64,000 nucleotides of DNA from Terriglobia bacterium (GCA_020073375.1 JAIQFG010000001.1:124001-188000); one strand, 5' to 3'. Shown: positions 18,446-30,866, counted from the first letter of the stretch. Notes: generated by a model not told the origin, from the sequence alone. Translations and numbers: made by a program.

Positions 18446-19696
18446 TTGAGAAAACTCAGCACTGACGAACCGTTGCGCTGTTCCTTTTGCCACAAGACGC
18501 AGGAACAGGTCGAGAAGCTGATCAGCTCGCCTTCGGACTACCCGCGCGCCTATATCTGCAATGAGTGCGTGAACGTCTGCGACCAGATCCTCGAGGACGA
18601 GAAGCGCGAGCAGGCCAATCCGGTCAACAAGCGCCTGCCGCGTCCCCCGGAGATCAAGGCGTTTCTCGACGGGTACGTCATCGGCCAGGACAAGACCAAG
18701 AAGAAACTGGCGGTCGCCGTTTACAATCACTATAAGAGGATATTCCTGAACCGCCAGCCCGGCGACGTCGAGCTCACCAAGTCCAATATTCTGCTGATCG
18801 GGCCAACCGGAACCGGCAAGACGCTGCTGGCGCAAACGCTTTCGCGCATGTTGGATGTTCCCTTCGCGATCGTCGACGCCACCACGCTGACCGAAGCGGG
18901 CTACGTGGGCGAGGACGTCGAAAACATCATCCTGAAGCTGCTGCAGGCGGCCGACGGCGACGTCACCAAGGCGCAGCAAGGCATCATTTACATCGACGAA
19001 ATCGACAAGATCTCGAAGAAGGACGAAAATCCTTCCATCACGCGCGACGTTTCCGGCGAAGGAGTGCAGCAAGCCCTGCTGAAGATTTTGGAAGGCACGA
19101 TCGCCAACGTGCCTCCGCAGGGCGGACGCAAGCACCCGCACCAGGAATTCACGCCCGTCGACACCACCAACATTCTGTTCATCTGCGGCGGAGCGTTCGT
19201 GGGCCTGGAAAAAACCATCGAGCGCCGCATCGGCCAGAAATCCCTCGGGTTTCATACCGATGCGCAGCCATCGACCGCGCAGCGCCGCAACATCGAATTG
19301 CTCGGCCAGGTGCAGCCCACCGACCTGATCCGCTACGGCCTGATTCCCGAATTCGTCGGCCGATTGCCGGTCGTCGGCGTGCTGGGCGACCTGGACAAGG
19401 GCGCGCTCATGCAGATTCTGACGGAACCCAAGAACGCCCTGATCCGTCAGTATCAAAGATTGTTTGAGTTTGAGAACGTCCGCTTGCGCTTTGCCGACGA
19501 CGCGCTGGAAACGGTCGCGGAACTGGCCTTGCAGCGCAAAGTGGGCGCCCGGGGCCTGCGCATGATCCTGGAAGATCTGATGCTGGAATTGATGTACCAC
19601 CTGCCCGCGCAGCGCAAACTTCGCGAATTCGTGGTCACCGCGGAAATGGTCCGCAGCCGCGAGATCAACTGGACGCTGCTGGAAAAAGCGGGCTAA
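18446..19696 (+). CDS. clpX: ATP-dependent Clp protease ATP-binding subunit ClpX (416 aa)
   Basis: AAA+ unfoldase feeding ClpP. The N-terminal C4 zinc finger has Cys12, Cys15, Cys38 and Cys41. Walker A is GPTGTGKT (about residues 117-124), the pore loop GYVGED (about 152-157) and Walker B IIYIDEID (about 181-188). The C-terminal [16 protein letters not shown] and [13 protein letters not shown] segments are diagnostic sensor/arginine regions. The start is TTG 18446 with GGAGG at 18430-18434. The large open frame on the opposite strand across clpP-clpX is a GC-bias shadow. Confidence 0.97.
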   Translation: MRKLSTDEPLRCSFCHKTQEQVEKLISSPSDYPRAYICNECVNVCDQILEDEKREQANPVNKRLPRPPEIKAFLDGYVIGQDKTKKKLAVAVYNHYKRIFLNRQPGDVELTKSNILLIGPTGTGKTLLAQTLSRMLDVPFAIVDATTLTEAGYVGEDVENIILKLLQAADGDVTKAQQGIIYIDEIDKISKKDENPSITRDVSGEGVQQALLKILEGTIANVPPQGGRKHPHQEFTPVDTTNILFICGGAFVGLEKTIERRIGQKSLGFHTDAQPSTAQRRNIELLGQVQPTDLIRYGLIPEFVGRLPVVGVLGDLDKGALMQILTEPKNALIRQYQRLFEFENVRLRFADDALETVAELALQRKVGARGLRMILEDLMLELMYHLPAQRKLREFVVTAEMVRSREINWTLLEKAG

Positions 19697-19807
19697 GATT
19701 TTTTGCGGCGGGGCGGGGCTGCTCTGTTACAGGGACTTCTTCCGGAGAAGCGCTCAGCCCGAATCAAGGAATAGCTGTTTAAGGAGCCGTCTATCGTCAC
19801 GGAACCC

Positions 19808-22216
<2,409 letters not shown>

Positions 22217-22605
22217 GGGAAACCTCGGTGTACGGGTGCGGTGTGGCGTCATCGCTTTGCTTCCCGGAAGGCCGGGAACGTGAAGCCCGCCGAATTGTTC
22301 CTCCTGAAGAACAACGACAAGTCCGGTAGTAGGGGTGCTTCGGGGGCGCGGAACGAAGGGCTATGGTTCGCTTTACCCGGAACGTGGCCCGCACCAGCGG
22401 AAATGAAATTCGCACCACATGGAACTTTGAATTCCCAGTTTGGCTAATCCGGAAGGAAAACGGGTACGGGCTCCGCTTGCTTATCTTGACAAAGGCAAGA
22501 GAGCCCTCGATTATCCCGAGATTTACCCGCCCGGAGTCCGCCGAGTGAAACAATCCCGGCCTGACCTTCAGGCTTATCTTCGAACAACTTAAGGAAACGA
22601 AAACG
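22217..22605 (+). other. 389-base leader region of rho
   Basis: Contains no recognisable gene; small open frames (for example 22241-22447) lack good starts or family features. It holds the predicted promoter at 22486-22514 and the rho leader, whose C-rich, unstructured stretches could serve autogenous Rho control. Confidence 0.5.
22486..22514 (+). promoter_or_regulatory. Predicted sigma70 promoter for rho
   Basis: TTGACA at 22486-22491, a 17-base spacer and GATTAT at 22509-22514 (four of six matches to TATAAT). The start codon of rho lies 91 bases downstream of the -10 element. Confidence 0.55.
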
Positions 22606-23865
22606 ATGAGTATTAGTCTTGCGGAACTGAAAGAGAAAAACATTACGGACCTGGCGAAAATCGCCAAGGATCTGGCCATTCCGGGCGCCAGCGGCATGCG
22701 CAAGCAGGAGTTGATCTTTCAGATCCTTCGCGCCCAGACGGAAAAGAACGGCCTGATCTTTTCCGAAGGCGTGCTGGAATGCCTGCCCGACGGCTTCGGC
22801 TTTCTGCGCGCCCCGGAATACAACTACCTGCCCGGCCCGGACGACATTTACGTTTCGCCGTCGCAGATCCGTAAATTCGACCTGCGCACCGGCGACACCG
22901 TCTCCGGGCAAGTCCGCCCGCCCAAGGACGGCGAACGTTACTTCGCCTTAATCAAAGTCGAAGCGGTCAATTTCGAGGATCCCGAAGTCGCGCGCAACAA
23001 GATTTTCTTCGACAATCTGACGCCGCTCTATCCCGCCGGCCGCCTGAAGATGGAAACGACGCGCGAGAATCTGACCGGACGCGTGCTGGATCTGCTCTGC
23101 CCGGTCGGCAAGGGACAGCGCGGATTGATCGTCGCGCCGCCGCGCACCGGAAAAACCATGATGCTGCAGTCGTTCGCCAATTCGGTCACCACAAATCACC
23201 CGGAGGTCGCCCTCATCGTCCTGCTGATCGACGAGCGGCCCGAGGAAGTCACCGACATGCAGCGCACGGTGAAGGGCGAAGTCATCAGCTCCACGTTCGA
23301 CGAGCCGCCGCAACGCCACATTCAGGTCGCGGAAATGGTTCTGGAAAAGGCCAAGCGCCTGGTGGAACACAAACGCGACGTGGTCATCCTGCTCGACTCC
23401 ATCACGCGTCTGGCGCGCGCTTATAACGCCGTCACCCCGCCCTCGGGCAAGGTTCTCTCCGGCGGTATCGACGCCAACGCCCTGCAGCGGCCGCGGCGCT
23501 TTTTCGCCGCCGCGCGCAACGTCGAGGAAGGCGGCTCGCTCACGATCATCGCCACCGCGCTGATCGACACCGGCAGCCGCATGGACGACGTGATCTTCGA
23601 GGAGTTCAAGGGAACCGGCAACATGGAAATCAACCTCGACCGCCGATTGGTCGACAAGCGCATCTTCCCGGCCATTGACATCAACCGTTCCGGTACGCGT
23701 AAGGAAGAACTGCTGATGCCGCCGGACGAACTCAATCGGGTCTGGGTGCTTCGCAAGGTGCTCAATCCCCTCTCTCCGGTCGAAGCCATGGAGTTGCTCT
23801 GCGGCCGCCTCTCGAAGTCGAAGTCGAACGCCGAATTTCTTGCGTCCATGTCCAGCCCCAGCTAG
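22606..23865 (+). CDS. rho: Transcription termination factor Rho (419 aa)
   Basis: Hexameric RNA-dependent helicase/ATPase. The SAP-like N-terminal domain ([23 protein letters not shown]) is followed by the cold-shock RNA-binding domain with [25 protein letters not shown] (about residues 62-86). The ATPase has Walker [16 protein letters not shown] (about 165-185), the Q-loop region [11 protein letters not shown] and the R-loop/C-terminal [11 protein letters not shown] segment. Length equals that of E. coli Rho. It has its own predicted promoter and an ATG start with AAGGAAACG upstream. Confidence 0.97.
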   Translation: MSISLAELKEKNITDLAKIAKDLAIPGASGMRKQELIFQILRAQTEKNGLIFSEGVLECLPDGFGFLRAPEYNYLPGPDDIYVSPSQIRKFDLRTGDTVSGQVRPPKDGERYFALIKVEAVNFEDPEVARNKIFFDNLTPLYPAGRLKMETTRENLTGRVLDLLCPVGKGQRGLIVAPPRTGKTMMLQSFANSVTTNHPEVALIVLLIDERPEEVTDMQRTVKGEVISSTFDEPPQRHIQVAEMVLEKAKRLVEHKRDVVILLDSITRLARAYNAVTPPSGKVLSGGIDANALQRPRRFFAAARNVEEGGSLTIIATALIDTGSRMDDVIFEEFKGTGNMEINLDRRLVDKRIFPAIDINRSGTRKEELLMPPDELNRVWVLRKVLNPLSPVEAMELLCGRLSKSKSNAEFLASMSSPS

Positions 23866-23898
23866 GCGCGGACGCTCGTTTCATCCCCCCTTCCAAAT

Positions 23899-23921
23899 CT
23901 GGCCGGTCACGGACCGGCCAG
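23899..23921 (+). terminator. Hairpin between rho and the EAL-HDOD gene
   Basis: Perfect 9-base stem CTGGCCGGT / ACCGGCCAG with a 5-base loop, 34 bases after the rho stop codon. No U-run follows. It abuts the in-frame ATG at 23923, which argues for the later ATG at 23956 as the true start of the next gene. Confidence 0.5.
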
Positions 23922-23955
23922 AATGAATTTCGCCTTGTTGGAAGGGAGCTTTGCG

Positions 23956-25182
23956 ATGAAATTCCTGGCCCGCCAGCCGATTCTCGACCGCCGGCAGGAA
24001 GTCTATGCCTACGAACTGCTGTTTCGCGACGGGATCCAGGACAACTGCGATGGAATGAACCTGGAATTTGCGTCCACGTCCGTCCTGGACACCTCTTTCT
24101 TAATCGGGCTCGATAAAATCACCGAGGGGCGGCGCATGTTCGTGAATTGCCCGCGCGAGTTTCTGCTGCGCGGGTACGTGTCCCTGTTTCCCCGCGACGC
24201 GGTGGTCGTGGAAATCCTGGAAACGGTCAAACCCGACGAGGAAATCGTCGAAGCCTGCCAACTGCTCAAGCAGGACGGGTTCCTGATTGCCTTGGACGAT
24301 TTCGTCGACACTCCTGACTGGGCGCCTCTGGTCGAGCTTGCCGATTTCATCAAGGTGGACTTCCGCCTCACCGGCCGCGAGCAGCAGCGCACCCTGGCCG
24401 CGCGCTACGCGCGCAAGGGAATCCGCATGCTCGCCGAAAAAGTGGAAACGCAGGAGGAATTTGCCGCCGCCGTGAAAATGGGTTATTCCCTGTTCCAGGG
24501 ATATTTTTTCTGCAAGCCCGAAATTATGCAGCACCAGAGCTTGCCCGCGTTCAAGCTGGCGTACCTGGAACTGCTGCAGGCGGCCACCGCTCCGGAAATC
24601 GACATCGGGCAACTCGCGACGCAAATCAAGCACGACGCGTCGATTACGTTCCGCTTGCTGCGTTATTTGAACTCCGCCGCATTCGGCCTGCGTTCGGAAA
24701 TTCATTCCATCCCGCATGCGCTCTCCCTGCTCGGCGAGCGCGAAATGCGCAAATGGATTGCAGTCGTCGCGGTAGGCGTGATGGCCGACGGAAGGCCTGG
24801 CGAATTGATGACCGTGCCCCTGGTGCGCGGGCGCTTCTGCGAATTGCTCGCGCCGCTGGCCGGGCTGCCGCAGCACGCAAATGACCTGTTCCTGCTGGGA
24901 CTTCTCTCGGTGATGGACGCGATCCTCGGGCAGCCGCTGGAAGCCATTCTCGGCGAACTTCCGGTGCGCCAGGAAATCAAGGAAGCGCTGCTGGCGCGGA
25001 CGGGGCTGTACCGGAACCTTCTCGATATCGCCATTGCCCACGAAAACGCCGACTGGGAAAAGGTCAACAGCCTTCTGGAATTGCTCGGCGTCTCGAAGGA
25101 ACTCGTCCCGGTGCTGTACGTTTCCGCGCTGAACTGGTCGTCCGCACTGCACCGCGGCATTCACGAACATGCAATCGGCTAG
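23956..25182 (+). CDS. EAL-HDOD (YuxH-like) signalling protein (408 aa)
   Basis: The N-terminal half is an EAL-type c-di-GMP phosphodiesterase fold beginning FLARQPILDRRQEVYAYELLFRDG; the EAL signature is replaced by ELL, as in the YuxH subgroup, and VEILETVKPDEEIVEAC plus LALDDF-like (LIALDDFVDT) segments follow. The C-terminal half (from about residue 195) is an HDOD domain (DIGQLATQIKHDASITFRLLRYLNSAAFG, then the SLLGEREMRKWI segment). Loss of catalytic residues suggests a binding or scaffold role rather than hydrolysis. ATG 23956 has GAAGGGAG at 23941-23948; ATG 23923 lies against a hairpin and is rejected. Confidence 0.85.
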   Translation: MKFLARQPILDRRQEVYAYELLFRDGIQDNCDGMNLEFASTSVLDTSFLIGLDKITEGRRMFVNCPREFLLRGYVSLFPRDAVVVEILETVKPDEEIVEACQLLKQDGFLIALDDFVDTPDWAPLVELADFIKVDFRLTGREQQRTLAARYARKGIRMLAEKVETQEEFAAAVKMGYSLFQGYFFCKPEIMQHQSLPAFKLAYLELLQAATAPEIDIGQLATQIKHDASITFRLLRYLNSAAFGLRSEIHSIPHALSLLGEREMRKWIAVVAVGVMADGRPGELMTVPLVRGRFCELLAPLAGLPQHANDLFLLGLLSVMDAILGQPLEAILGELPVRQEIKEALLARTGLYRNLLDIAIAHENADWEKVNSLLELLGVSKELVPVLYVSALNWSSALHRGIHEHAIG

Positions 25183-25270
25183 TTGTTTTCCAGTATTTCC
25201 ATGCGTGCGGCCTGCAGGGAGTCTGGAAGGTGGGAGATCGCGCCCACTGAAGATTTTCTCGAATCACAAA

Positions 25271-25969
25271 TCACGAACCGCTCGTCACCGATTTTCCCTT
25301 CGCTCGCTCCTCCGCCATCATCACGATCACGCGCGCGGTTTCCTCGGCGTCCATCGCCGAATTATCCACCACCACGGCGTCGGCGGCGCGCACCAGCGGG
25401 GACATCTTGCGCTCGCGGTCGCGCCGGTCGCGCTCGTGCACGCCGGCCAGCACGATCAGGGGATCCGCGGCCTCGCCTTTTTCGCGCAACTCCTGCCAGC
25501 GGCGCCCGGCGCGCACTTCCGGCGAGGCGTCGAGATAAATTTTCAGGTCGGCATGAGGAAATACCACCGAGCCGATGTCGCGGCCTTCCATCACCACGCC
25601 GCCCCGCTCTCCCGCGCGCCTCTGCTCGGCTACCAGCGGGTGGCGCACACCAGGAATGGCGGCGACCACCGAGGCCGCGTGCGACACTTCCGTCGTGCGG
25701 ATCCAGCCGGTGATGTCTTCGCCGTCCAGGATCACTCGCTGCCTGCCGTCACCGGGCAAAAGATCGATCCGCGCGCGGCTCGCCATCGCCGCAAGCTCGT
25801 CCGGCGAATCGAGCGAAATTTTTTCGCACAGCGCCTTCCATCCGATCGCGCGGTACATCGCCCCGCTATCCAGGTGCGTGTAGCCCAGCAGGTCGGCCAC
25901 GCGCCGCGCCACCGTGCTTTTCCCCGAGCCGACCGGGCCGTCGATCGCGATAATGAGTTTGTTCTTCAT
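25271..25969 (-). CDS. cmk: Cytidylate kinase (232 aa)
   Basis: Phosphorylates CMP and dCMP to the diphosphates. The P-loop is IAIDGPVGSGKST (about residues 7-19); HLDSGAMYRAIGWKA is the next signature. DITGWIRTTEVSHAASVVAAIPGVR (CMP-binding region) and VMEGRDIGSVVFPHADLKIYLDASPEVRAGRR (LID region) complete the family pattern. ATG at 25969. Directly downstream of mutL on the same strand (16 bases). Confidence 0.95.
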   Translation of the reverse strand: MKNKLIIAIDGPVGSGKSTVARRVADLLGYTHLDSGAMYRAIGWKALCEKISLDSPDELAAMASRARIDLLPGDGRQRVILDGEDITGWIRTTEVSHAASVVAAIPGVRHPLVAEQRRAGERGGVVMEGRDIGSVVFPHADLKIYLDASPEVRAGRRWQELREKGEAADPLIVLAGVHERDRRDRERKMSPLVRAADAVVVDNSAMDAEETARVIVMMAEERAKGKSVTSGS

Positions 25970-25985
25970 TCGGGAAGTGGAAAAA

Positions 25986-28013
25986 TCAAATCCGATGGAA
26001 CGCGCGCTCGATCTCCTTCACCGAATAGCGCAGCACGATCGGGCGGCCGTGCGGGCAGCTCATCGGCGCTTCGGTTTTCGCAAGCTCACCGAGCAGCCAT
26101 TCCATTTTTTTCTGGTCGAGCGGCATGTTTACCTTGATGGCCGCGTGGCAGGACGTCGAAGCCGCGATCTTCGCCTGCAGCGTATCCATGGAAATCGCGG
26201 CGTTCTCGCGGTCGGTCCCCTCCAAAATTTCCATCAGCAGCCGCTCGGCGTCCGATGTGGCGATCCCGGCGGGCGCCGCGTGAATGGCCACGCTGCGCGG
26301 GCCCATCTGCGATACCTCAAATCCGTTCGCGGCCAGTTCCTCGGCGATTCGCTCGAAGATCACCAGTTGCCGCGGCGATAGCTCCACCATCATCGGCACC
26401 AACATGCGCTGCCCGGTGAGTTGACCCTCGCGGCGCGCGCGCAGGTGCTGCTCGAACAGCACGCGCTCGTGGGCCACGTGCTGGTCGATGATCCACAGCC
26501 CCTCGCCGTTCACCGCCACGATGAAGCTGGAATTCACCTGCCCCAGCGGTTTCAGTTCATCCAGGCTTTCCGCGCTGCCCAGCCGGTCCGCAGCCCCCGC
26601 GGTTTCCCGCGTAAGGAACGCCGCGGCTGCAGCCTCGCCGAAATTCCGCGCAATTTCGGAGGCAGATTCATCGGCGGACATGCCAATGCCGCTCTCGAAC
26701 TGGAAGCGCTGCGGCTCGGGCCGCGGCGGCGCTCCGGTCAACTCGAAATCGCCGGCGATCGCAGCACCCGTTGCCCCAGAGGCGTTCATCGGCGGAATCA
26801 CGGCGCGCGGCAGGGTCCCGCTCCAGTTGCCCATTCCGGCGGCCACGGCCGCAACGGCTCCCGCGTCGGCCGCCCCTGCAGCCGCGGTTCCCATCGCTGG
26901 ATTGGACGCTTCACCCGGGCCTGCATTCAATGTCGCACTGGACGCCACCCCGGAAAAACTGGGAACCGGGCGCGCGCGCGAAAGCGCCTGCCGAATGGAA
27001 TCGCGCGTGAAATCGTGCACGAACTGCGGGTGCCGGAAGCGCACCTCGATTTTCGCGGGGTGCACGTTGACGTCCACTTCCTCGGCGGGCAAATCCAGAA
27101 ACAGAAGCACGCCCGGAAAAACCGAAGGCGGCAGGACGTTGCGGTAGGCTTCGTGAATGGCGTGCAGGATCAGGCGGTCGCGCACCAGGCGCTTGTTCAC
27201 GAAGACGTAAATTCCGTTGCGGTTTGAGCGCTGCACCTCGGGCCGCGAGGCGAATCCGCGCACGGTAAGTTGCGCGGAGCGTTCCTCGGCGGTCAATTCG
27301 TTCTCGGTGATCGACGCGCGCATGGGCGAAGAAACAGGCGTCAGCTCGAAGAGTTCGTCGAGCGCCTGCCGCCCGAAAATCTGATAAACGCGCTCGGACA
27401 TCGTCCCGACCGCTGTAGCGTTAATGATTTCCTGCGTCGGCGTTTTCAGCACGAACTGCTTTTCGGGATGGGCGAGCGCGTAATGTGTCACGAGCGAAGC
27501 GATGTGCCCCAGCTCGGTGGTTTCCGATTTCAGGAAATTGCGCCGTGCCGGCACGCAATAGAAAAGATCGGCCACGCTGATCGTGGTTCCCGCCGGAAGC
27601 CCTTCCGGGTTGACGCCCAGGAGCTTGCCGCCGGCAAATTCGACGCGCGTGCCTTCCTCTTCTTCGGCCGCGCGAGTCTGCAGAAGCAGGCGCGAGACGG
27701 CCGCGATCGAGGGCAGCGCCTCGCCGCGAAATCCCAGCGTCGCAATCGAAAGTAGATCGTCGGCCGTGCGCAGCTTGGATGTCGCGTGCCGCTCAAACGC
27801 CAGCAGCGCGTCGTCGTGCGCCATCCCCGTGCCGTCATCGATCACGCGGATCATGCGCTTGCCGCCCGATTCCACCTCCACGCGAATCGACTGCGCCCCC
27901 GCATCGAGCGCGTTCTCGAGCAGTTCCTTCACGACCGACGCGGGACGCTCGACCACTTCGCCCGCGGCGATCTTGTTCGCTACGTTTTCCGGGAGTATGC
28001 GTATGCGTGTCAT
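25986..28013 (-). CDS. mutL: DNA mismatch repair protein MutL (675 aa)
   Basis: GHKL ATPase domain with RIRILPENVANKIAAGEVVERPA, ENALDAGA, DDGTGM and RGEALPSIAAV motifs. A long Ala/Gly/Pro-rich linker (about residues 350-440) separates it from the dimerisation domain, which carries DQHVAHERVLFE, matching the endonuclease motif DQHAx2Ex4E except Val for Ala, together with SCHAAIKVN and CPHGRP. This fits the nicking MutL of bacteria without MutH. I start at ATG 28013 (MTRIRIL) rather than the longer open frame. It begins only 13 bases after the aspS stop codon. Confidence 0.95.
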   Translation of the reverse strand: MTRIRILPENVANKIAAGEVVERPASVVKELLENALDAGAQSIRVEVESGGKRMIRVIDDGTGMAHDDALLAFERHATSKLRTADDLLSIATLGFRGEALPSIAAVSRLLLQTRAAEEEEGTRVEFAGGKLLGVNPEGLPAGTTISVADLFYCVPARRNFLKSETTELGHIASLVTHYALAHPEKQFVLKTPTQEIINATAVGTMSERVYQIFGRQALDELFELTPVSSPMRASITENELTAEERSAQLTVRGFASRPEVQRSNRNGIYVFVNKRLVRDRLILHAIHEAYRNVLPPSVFPGVLLFLDLPAEEVDVNVHPAKIEVRFRHPQFVHDFTRDSIRQALSRARPVPSFSGVASSATLNAGPGEASNPAMGTAAAGAADAGAVAAVAAGMGNWSGTLPRAVIPPMNASGATGAAIAGDFELTGAPPRPEPQRFQFESGIGMSADESASEIARNFGEAAAAAFLTRETAGAADRLGSAESLDELKPLGQVNSSFIVAVNGEGLWIIDQHVAHERVLFEQHLRARREGQLTGQRMLVPMMVELSPRQLVIFERIAEELAANGFEVSQMGPRSVAIHAAPAGIATSDAERLLMEILEGTDRENAAISMDTLQAKIAASTSCHAAIKVNMPLDQKKMEWLLGELAKTEAPMSCPHGRPIVLRYSVKEIERAFHRI

Positions 28014-28026
28014 CAATTCATCCGAC

Positions 28027-30522
28027 TCAGACCGAATATGAGCCAATATGCTTTTTAAATTGGGAACCAATTTCTACAAGCTTTAATGTTGGTAGACCGA
28101 ACGCGGCATAAGCTATTTCCGCAACGTCGTTTAAGTAGGCGAAGACGGTCACAAGAGCCGTGTCGACCCACTCCGCGCTTGGCCCCCAAGGTAGCAAAAA
28201 GCGGCCGGGGTGACTCTCGCTTAGGTTCGCAGCTACTGAGCTTACGTTCGAGTGTAGCAGCTGTGACAGCAACAGGAAAACTAGGTCATATGAGTAGTTT
28301 GGTTCCTCAATGTCGTATGCCCTTGCCCGAATGTTTTCCGGCCAATTTGATTTGGTCTCGATGACCTTTACGCTAGCGAGCGCCTCTTTGACTTCCTCGG
28401 ATTGATTGTGGATCGTCAAACGCTTTACGAGACGCCTTTTCTGATCATCCATTGATCTCAAAAATGCTTCCCCTCGGCTCTCAGGGTCTTTTCGAATATA
28501 TTTGGAGTTGATCAGCGCCTCTACCAAGGACCGACAAAGTCCAGCTGATTGAGGTCCGTATCCTGCCTTCGCGAGTCTTATGGCCGCACGTGCGTCTGCC
28601 CTGGCTTTAGTCAAGATTAGAGCCATCGCCTGTTGAAACCTCGTGTCAACCGGAAGGTTCGCGCCCAGACAATCTGCTTCAATCATTCTGAGTAGGTCAT
28701 CACAAAAATGGGCTAGGGTCCAAAACTTAGTTGGTAGCCCTGAATAGGCACTCATCAACTCAAGTTCGTCTTCCTGCGGAACATCTACGTCCGACGGCGC
28801 ATCAGCCATCAAATCCTGCGCTTTGGCCGTTTTCGGGAAGGCGATCACTTCGCGGATGGATTTTTCTCCCGCAAGCAACGCGGTTACGCGGTCAAGGCCC
28901 AGCGCGATACCGCCGTGCGGGGGCGTGCCGTAGGTCAGCGCGTCGAGGAAGAAGCCGAAGCGGCTGCGGCGCTGCTCTTCGCTCAGGCCGAGCATCTTGA
29001 ACACGCGGTCCTGCAGCTCCTGCTGGTGAATCCGGATGCTGCCCGAGCCGAGCTCGACGCCGTTCAGCACCAGGTCGTAGCCTTTTGAGCGCATTGATAG
29101 GCGAACTTCGTCGGACGCGTCCTCGAGTTTCGGAATATCTTCTTCGACGATGCCGGTGAAGGGATGCTGCGCGCTGACGACGGCTTTTTCCGACGGGCTC
29201 CATTCAAAGAGCGCAAAGCCGGTGATCCACAAGAATTCCCAGCGGTCGGCAGGCACCAGTTTCAGCTGCTCGGCGAGCAGCAAGCGCAACTGCCCCGCGA
29301 TCAAAGCCGCCGCGTCGGTGCCGGGGATTTGTTCCTTGGCGGTGACGGCCACCACCAGGTCGCCGGGCTTGGCTTCGGCGGCCGCCGCGATGTTCTTCAA
29401 CGTTTCGACGCCGAGATTTTTTTCCAGCGGCGAGGAAACGCCCGCGTCTGCCACTTTGATGAAGTAGACGCCTCGCGCGCCGAGCGATTTCGCCTTTTCG
29501 GTGATCTCGTCGAGCTGTTTGCGCGAAAACGTCGCCGCTCCGGGAGCGGCGAGCGCCTGCACGCTGCCCTCGATGTGCAGCGTTTCGCGCGCGGCTACGA
29601 AATGCGAGGTCACGTCATGTAATTCCATCCCGAAGCGCAGATCGGGCTTGTCCGAGCCGTACCGCCGGATGGCGTCCTTATATTCCATGCGGCGGAACGG
29701 GCCCTTCACCGTGATCCCGGCGACCGCGCACGCACGTACCATCACGTTTTCGATCACGCTGAACACGGTATCCTGCGTGGGAAACGAAATCTCCAGGTCC
29801 AGCTGCGTGAATTCGGGCTGGCGATCGGCGCGCAGGTCCTCGTCGCGGAAACATTTGACAATCTGGAAGTAGCGGTCCATGCCGCCGATCATCAGAATCT
29901 GCTTGAAAATCTGCGGCGATTGCGGCAGCGCGTAGAATTGGCCAGGATGCACGCGGCTGGGTACCAGGTAATCGCGCGCGCCCTCCGGAGTCGAGCGCGT
30001 GAGCATGGGCGTTTCGATTTCGTAAAATCCCATCTCGTCCATGGCCTTGCGGATTTCCAGGATCACGCGGTGGCGCAGCGCCAGATTCTGCCGCGGCTTG
30101 GTGCGGCGCAAATCCAAGTATCGGTAACGGAGCCGCGTCTCTTCGTTCGCGGTCAGTTCATCCTCGACCACGAACGGCGGGGTCTTCGCCGTGTTTAAAA
30201 TGCGCAGCTCGGACGCGATGATTTCCACTTCGCCCGAGGCCAGGTCGGGATTCGCTTTCTGGCGCTTCACCACGCGCCCGCTGATGGCGACGACGAATTC
30301 CGCGCGCAACTCCTCGGCGCGGGCGTGCGCGGCGGCGTGCTGCTCCTTATTAAAAACGATCTGGGCGAGGCCCGAGCGGTCGCGCAGATCGATGAAAAGC
30401 AGATTGCCCAAGTCGCGCCGCTTGTGGACCCAGCCCATTAGGACGACTTCCTTGCCGTCGTCGGCGGCGCGCAAACTGCCGCAGTAGTGTGTGCGTTGCA
30501 GAGTTCCGAGTGAATCGAGCAC
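28027..30522 (-). CDS. aspS: Aspartyl-tRNA synthetase with DUF5677-like C-terminal extension (831 aa)
   Basis: Residues 1-580 are a normal bacterial AspRS: OB-fold anticodon domain (YCGSLRAADDGKEVVLMGWVHKRR), class II motif 1 region (GFYEIETPMLTRSTPEGARDYLVPSR), QSPQIFKQ, motif 2 FRDEDLRADRQPEFTQLDLE, a GAD insertion domain (about 310-430) and motif 3 GIALGLDRVTALL. After DAPSDVD (residue 580), where bacterial AspRS normally ends within about 20 residues (QL.EL.I), the frame continues for 251 residues. The extension is helical in character, with RSLVEALINSKYIRKDPESR and YDLVFLLLSQLLHSNVSS, resembling DUF5677. Extension DNA (28030-28782) is AT-richer: 26 G+C of 60 at 28441 against 40 of 60 at 29281. 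The tRNA-charging core looks intact. An assembly chimera must be excluded. Confidence 0.9.
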   Translation of the reverse strand: MLDSLGTLQRTHYCGSLRAADDGKEVVLMGWVHKRRDLGNLLFIDLRDRSGLAQIVFNKEQHAAAHARAEELRAEFVVAISGRVVKRQKANPDLASGEVEIIASELRILNTAKTPPFVVEDELTANEETRLRYRYLDLRRTKPRQNLALRHRVILEIRKAMDEMGFYEIETPMLTRSTPEGARDYLVPSRVHPGQFYALPQSPQIFKQILMIGGMDRYFQIVKCFRDEDLRADRQPEFTQLDLEISFPTQDTVFSVIENVMVRACAVAGITVKGPFRRMEYKDAIRRYGSDKPDLRFGMELHDVTSHFVAARETLHIEGSVQALAAPGAATFSRKQLDEITEKAKSLGARGVYFIKVADAGVSSPLEKNLGVETLKNIAAAAEAKPGDLVVAVTAKEQIPGTDAAALIAGQLRLLLAEQLKLVPADRWEFLWITGFALFEWSPSEKAVVSAQHPFTGIVEEDIPKLEDASDEVRLSMRSKGYDLVLNGVELGSGSIRIHQQELQDRVFKMLGLSEEQRRSRFGFFLDALTYGTPPHGGIALGLDRVTALLAGEKSIREVIAFPKTAKAQDLMADAPSDVDVPQEDELELMSAYSGLPTKFWTLAHFCDDLLRMIEADCLGANLPVDTRFQQAMALILTKARADARAAIRLAKAGYGPQSAGLCRSLVEALINSKYIRKDPESRGEAFLRSMDDQKRRLVKRLTIHNQSEEVKEALASVKVIETKSNWPENIRARAYDIEEPNYSYDLVFLLLSQLLHSNVSSVAANLSESHPGRFLLPWGPSAEWVDTALVTVFAYLNDVAEIAYAAFGLPTLKLVEIGSQFKKHIGSYSV

Positions 30523-30866
30523 GGGCTGATGTTCCCTTCCGTATGTCGCTATCGTGTCAATCGTCCAAGCGAATGTTTGTGGTTCGCGGCTTCAGCCGCG
30601 ACATTCCAAGTCCAAACCAAAGGGGCTTCAGCCCCTGAAACGCCAGGGCCTGAAGGCCCCTCCTCGCGTGCCACTATTGTCGGACCTAAAGGTCCGACCC
30701 ACAATTCTTATTTGGCCCGCAGCAATCGATCCCGCTGCTGTAGCTCGCCTCTTCAGAGGCAGGGCTCTGGCCTCAGGGCGAAGAAAAACGTAGGTCGCCG
30801 CCGGGGAATTTGATTCTCGCCCATATCCGCGGAAAACCCCGCCTCTGAAGAGGCGGGCTACAAAAA
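30523..30866. repeat. Cluster of six stem-variable palindromes between hisS and aspS
   Basis: The whole intergenic region is filled with short palindromes whose centre is conserved (CTTCAG, CTGAAG or CTAAAG) but whose GC stems differ: 30584-30601 (CGCGGCTTCAGCCGCG), 30621-30636, 30645-30661, 30680-30697 (CGGACCTAAAGGTCCG), 30747-30760 (GCCTCTTCAGAGGC) and 30840-30855 (the complement type, CTCTGAAGAG). No gene is present. The pattern suggests a REP-like element family or RNA hairpins between tandem genes, not CRISPR, because spacing and stem sequence are irregular. Confidence 0.75.

Noticed and set aside
17714-19600. A 628-codon open frame on the minus strand across clpP and clpX
   Set aside because: It lies wholly antisense to two certain genes and its His/Gly/Arg/Gln-rich translation is a high-GC codon shadow.
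28027-30522. AspRS extension as a separate gene read through a missing stop
   Set aside because: No stop codon, start codon with ribosome site or frame change is seen at the junction, so a fusion is the simplest reading, although an assembly artefact cannot be excluded.
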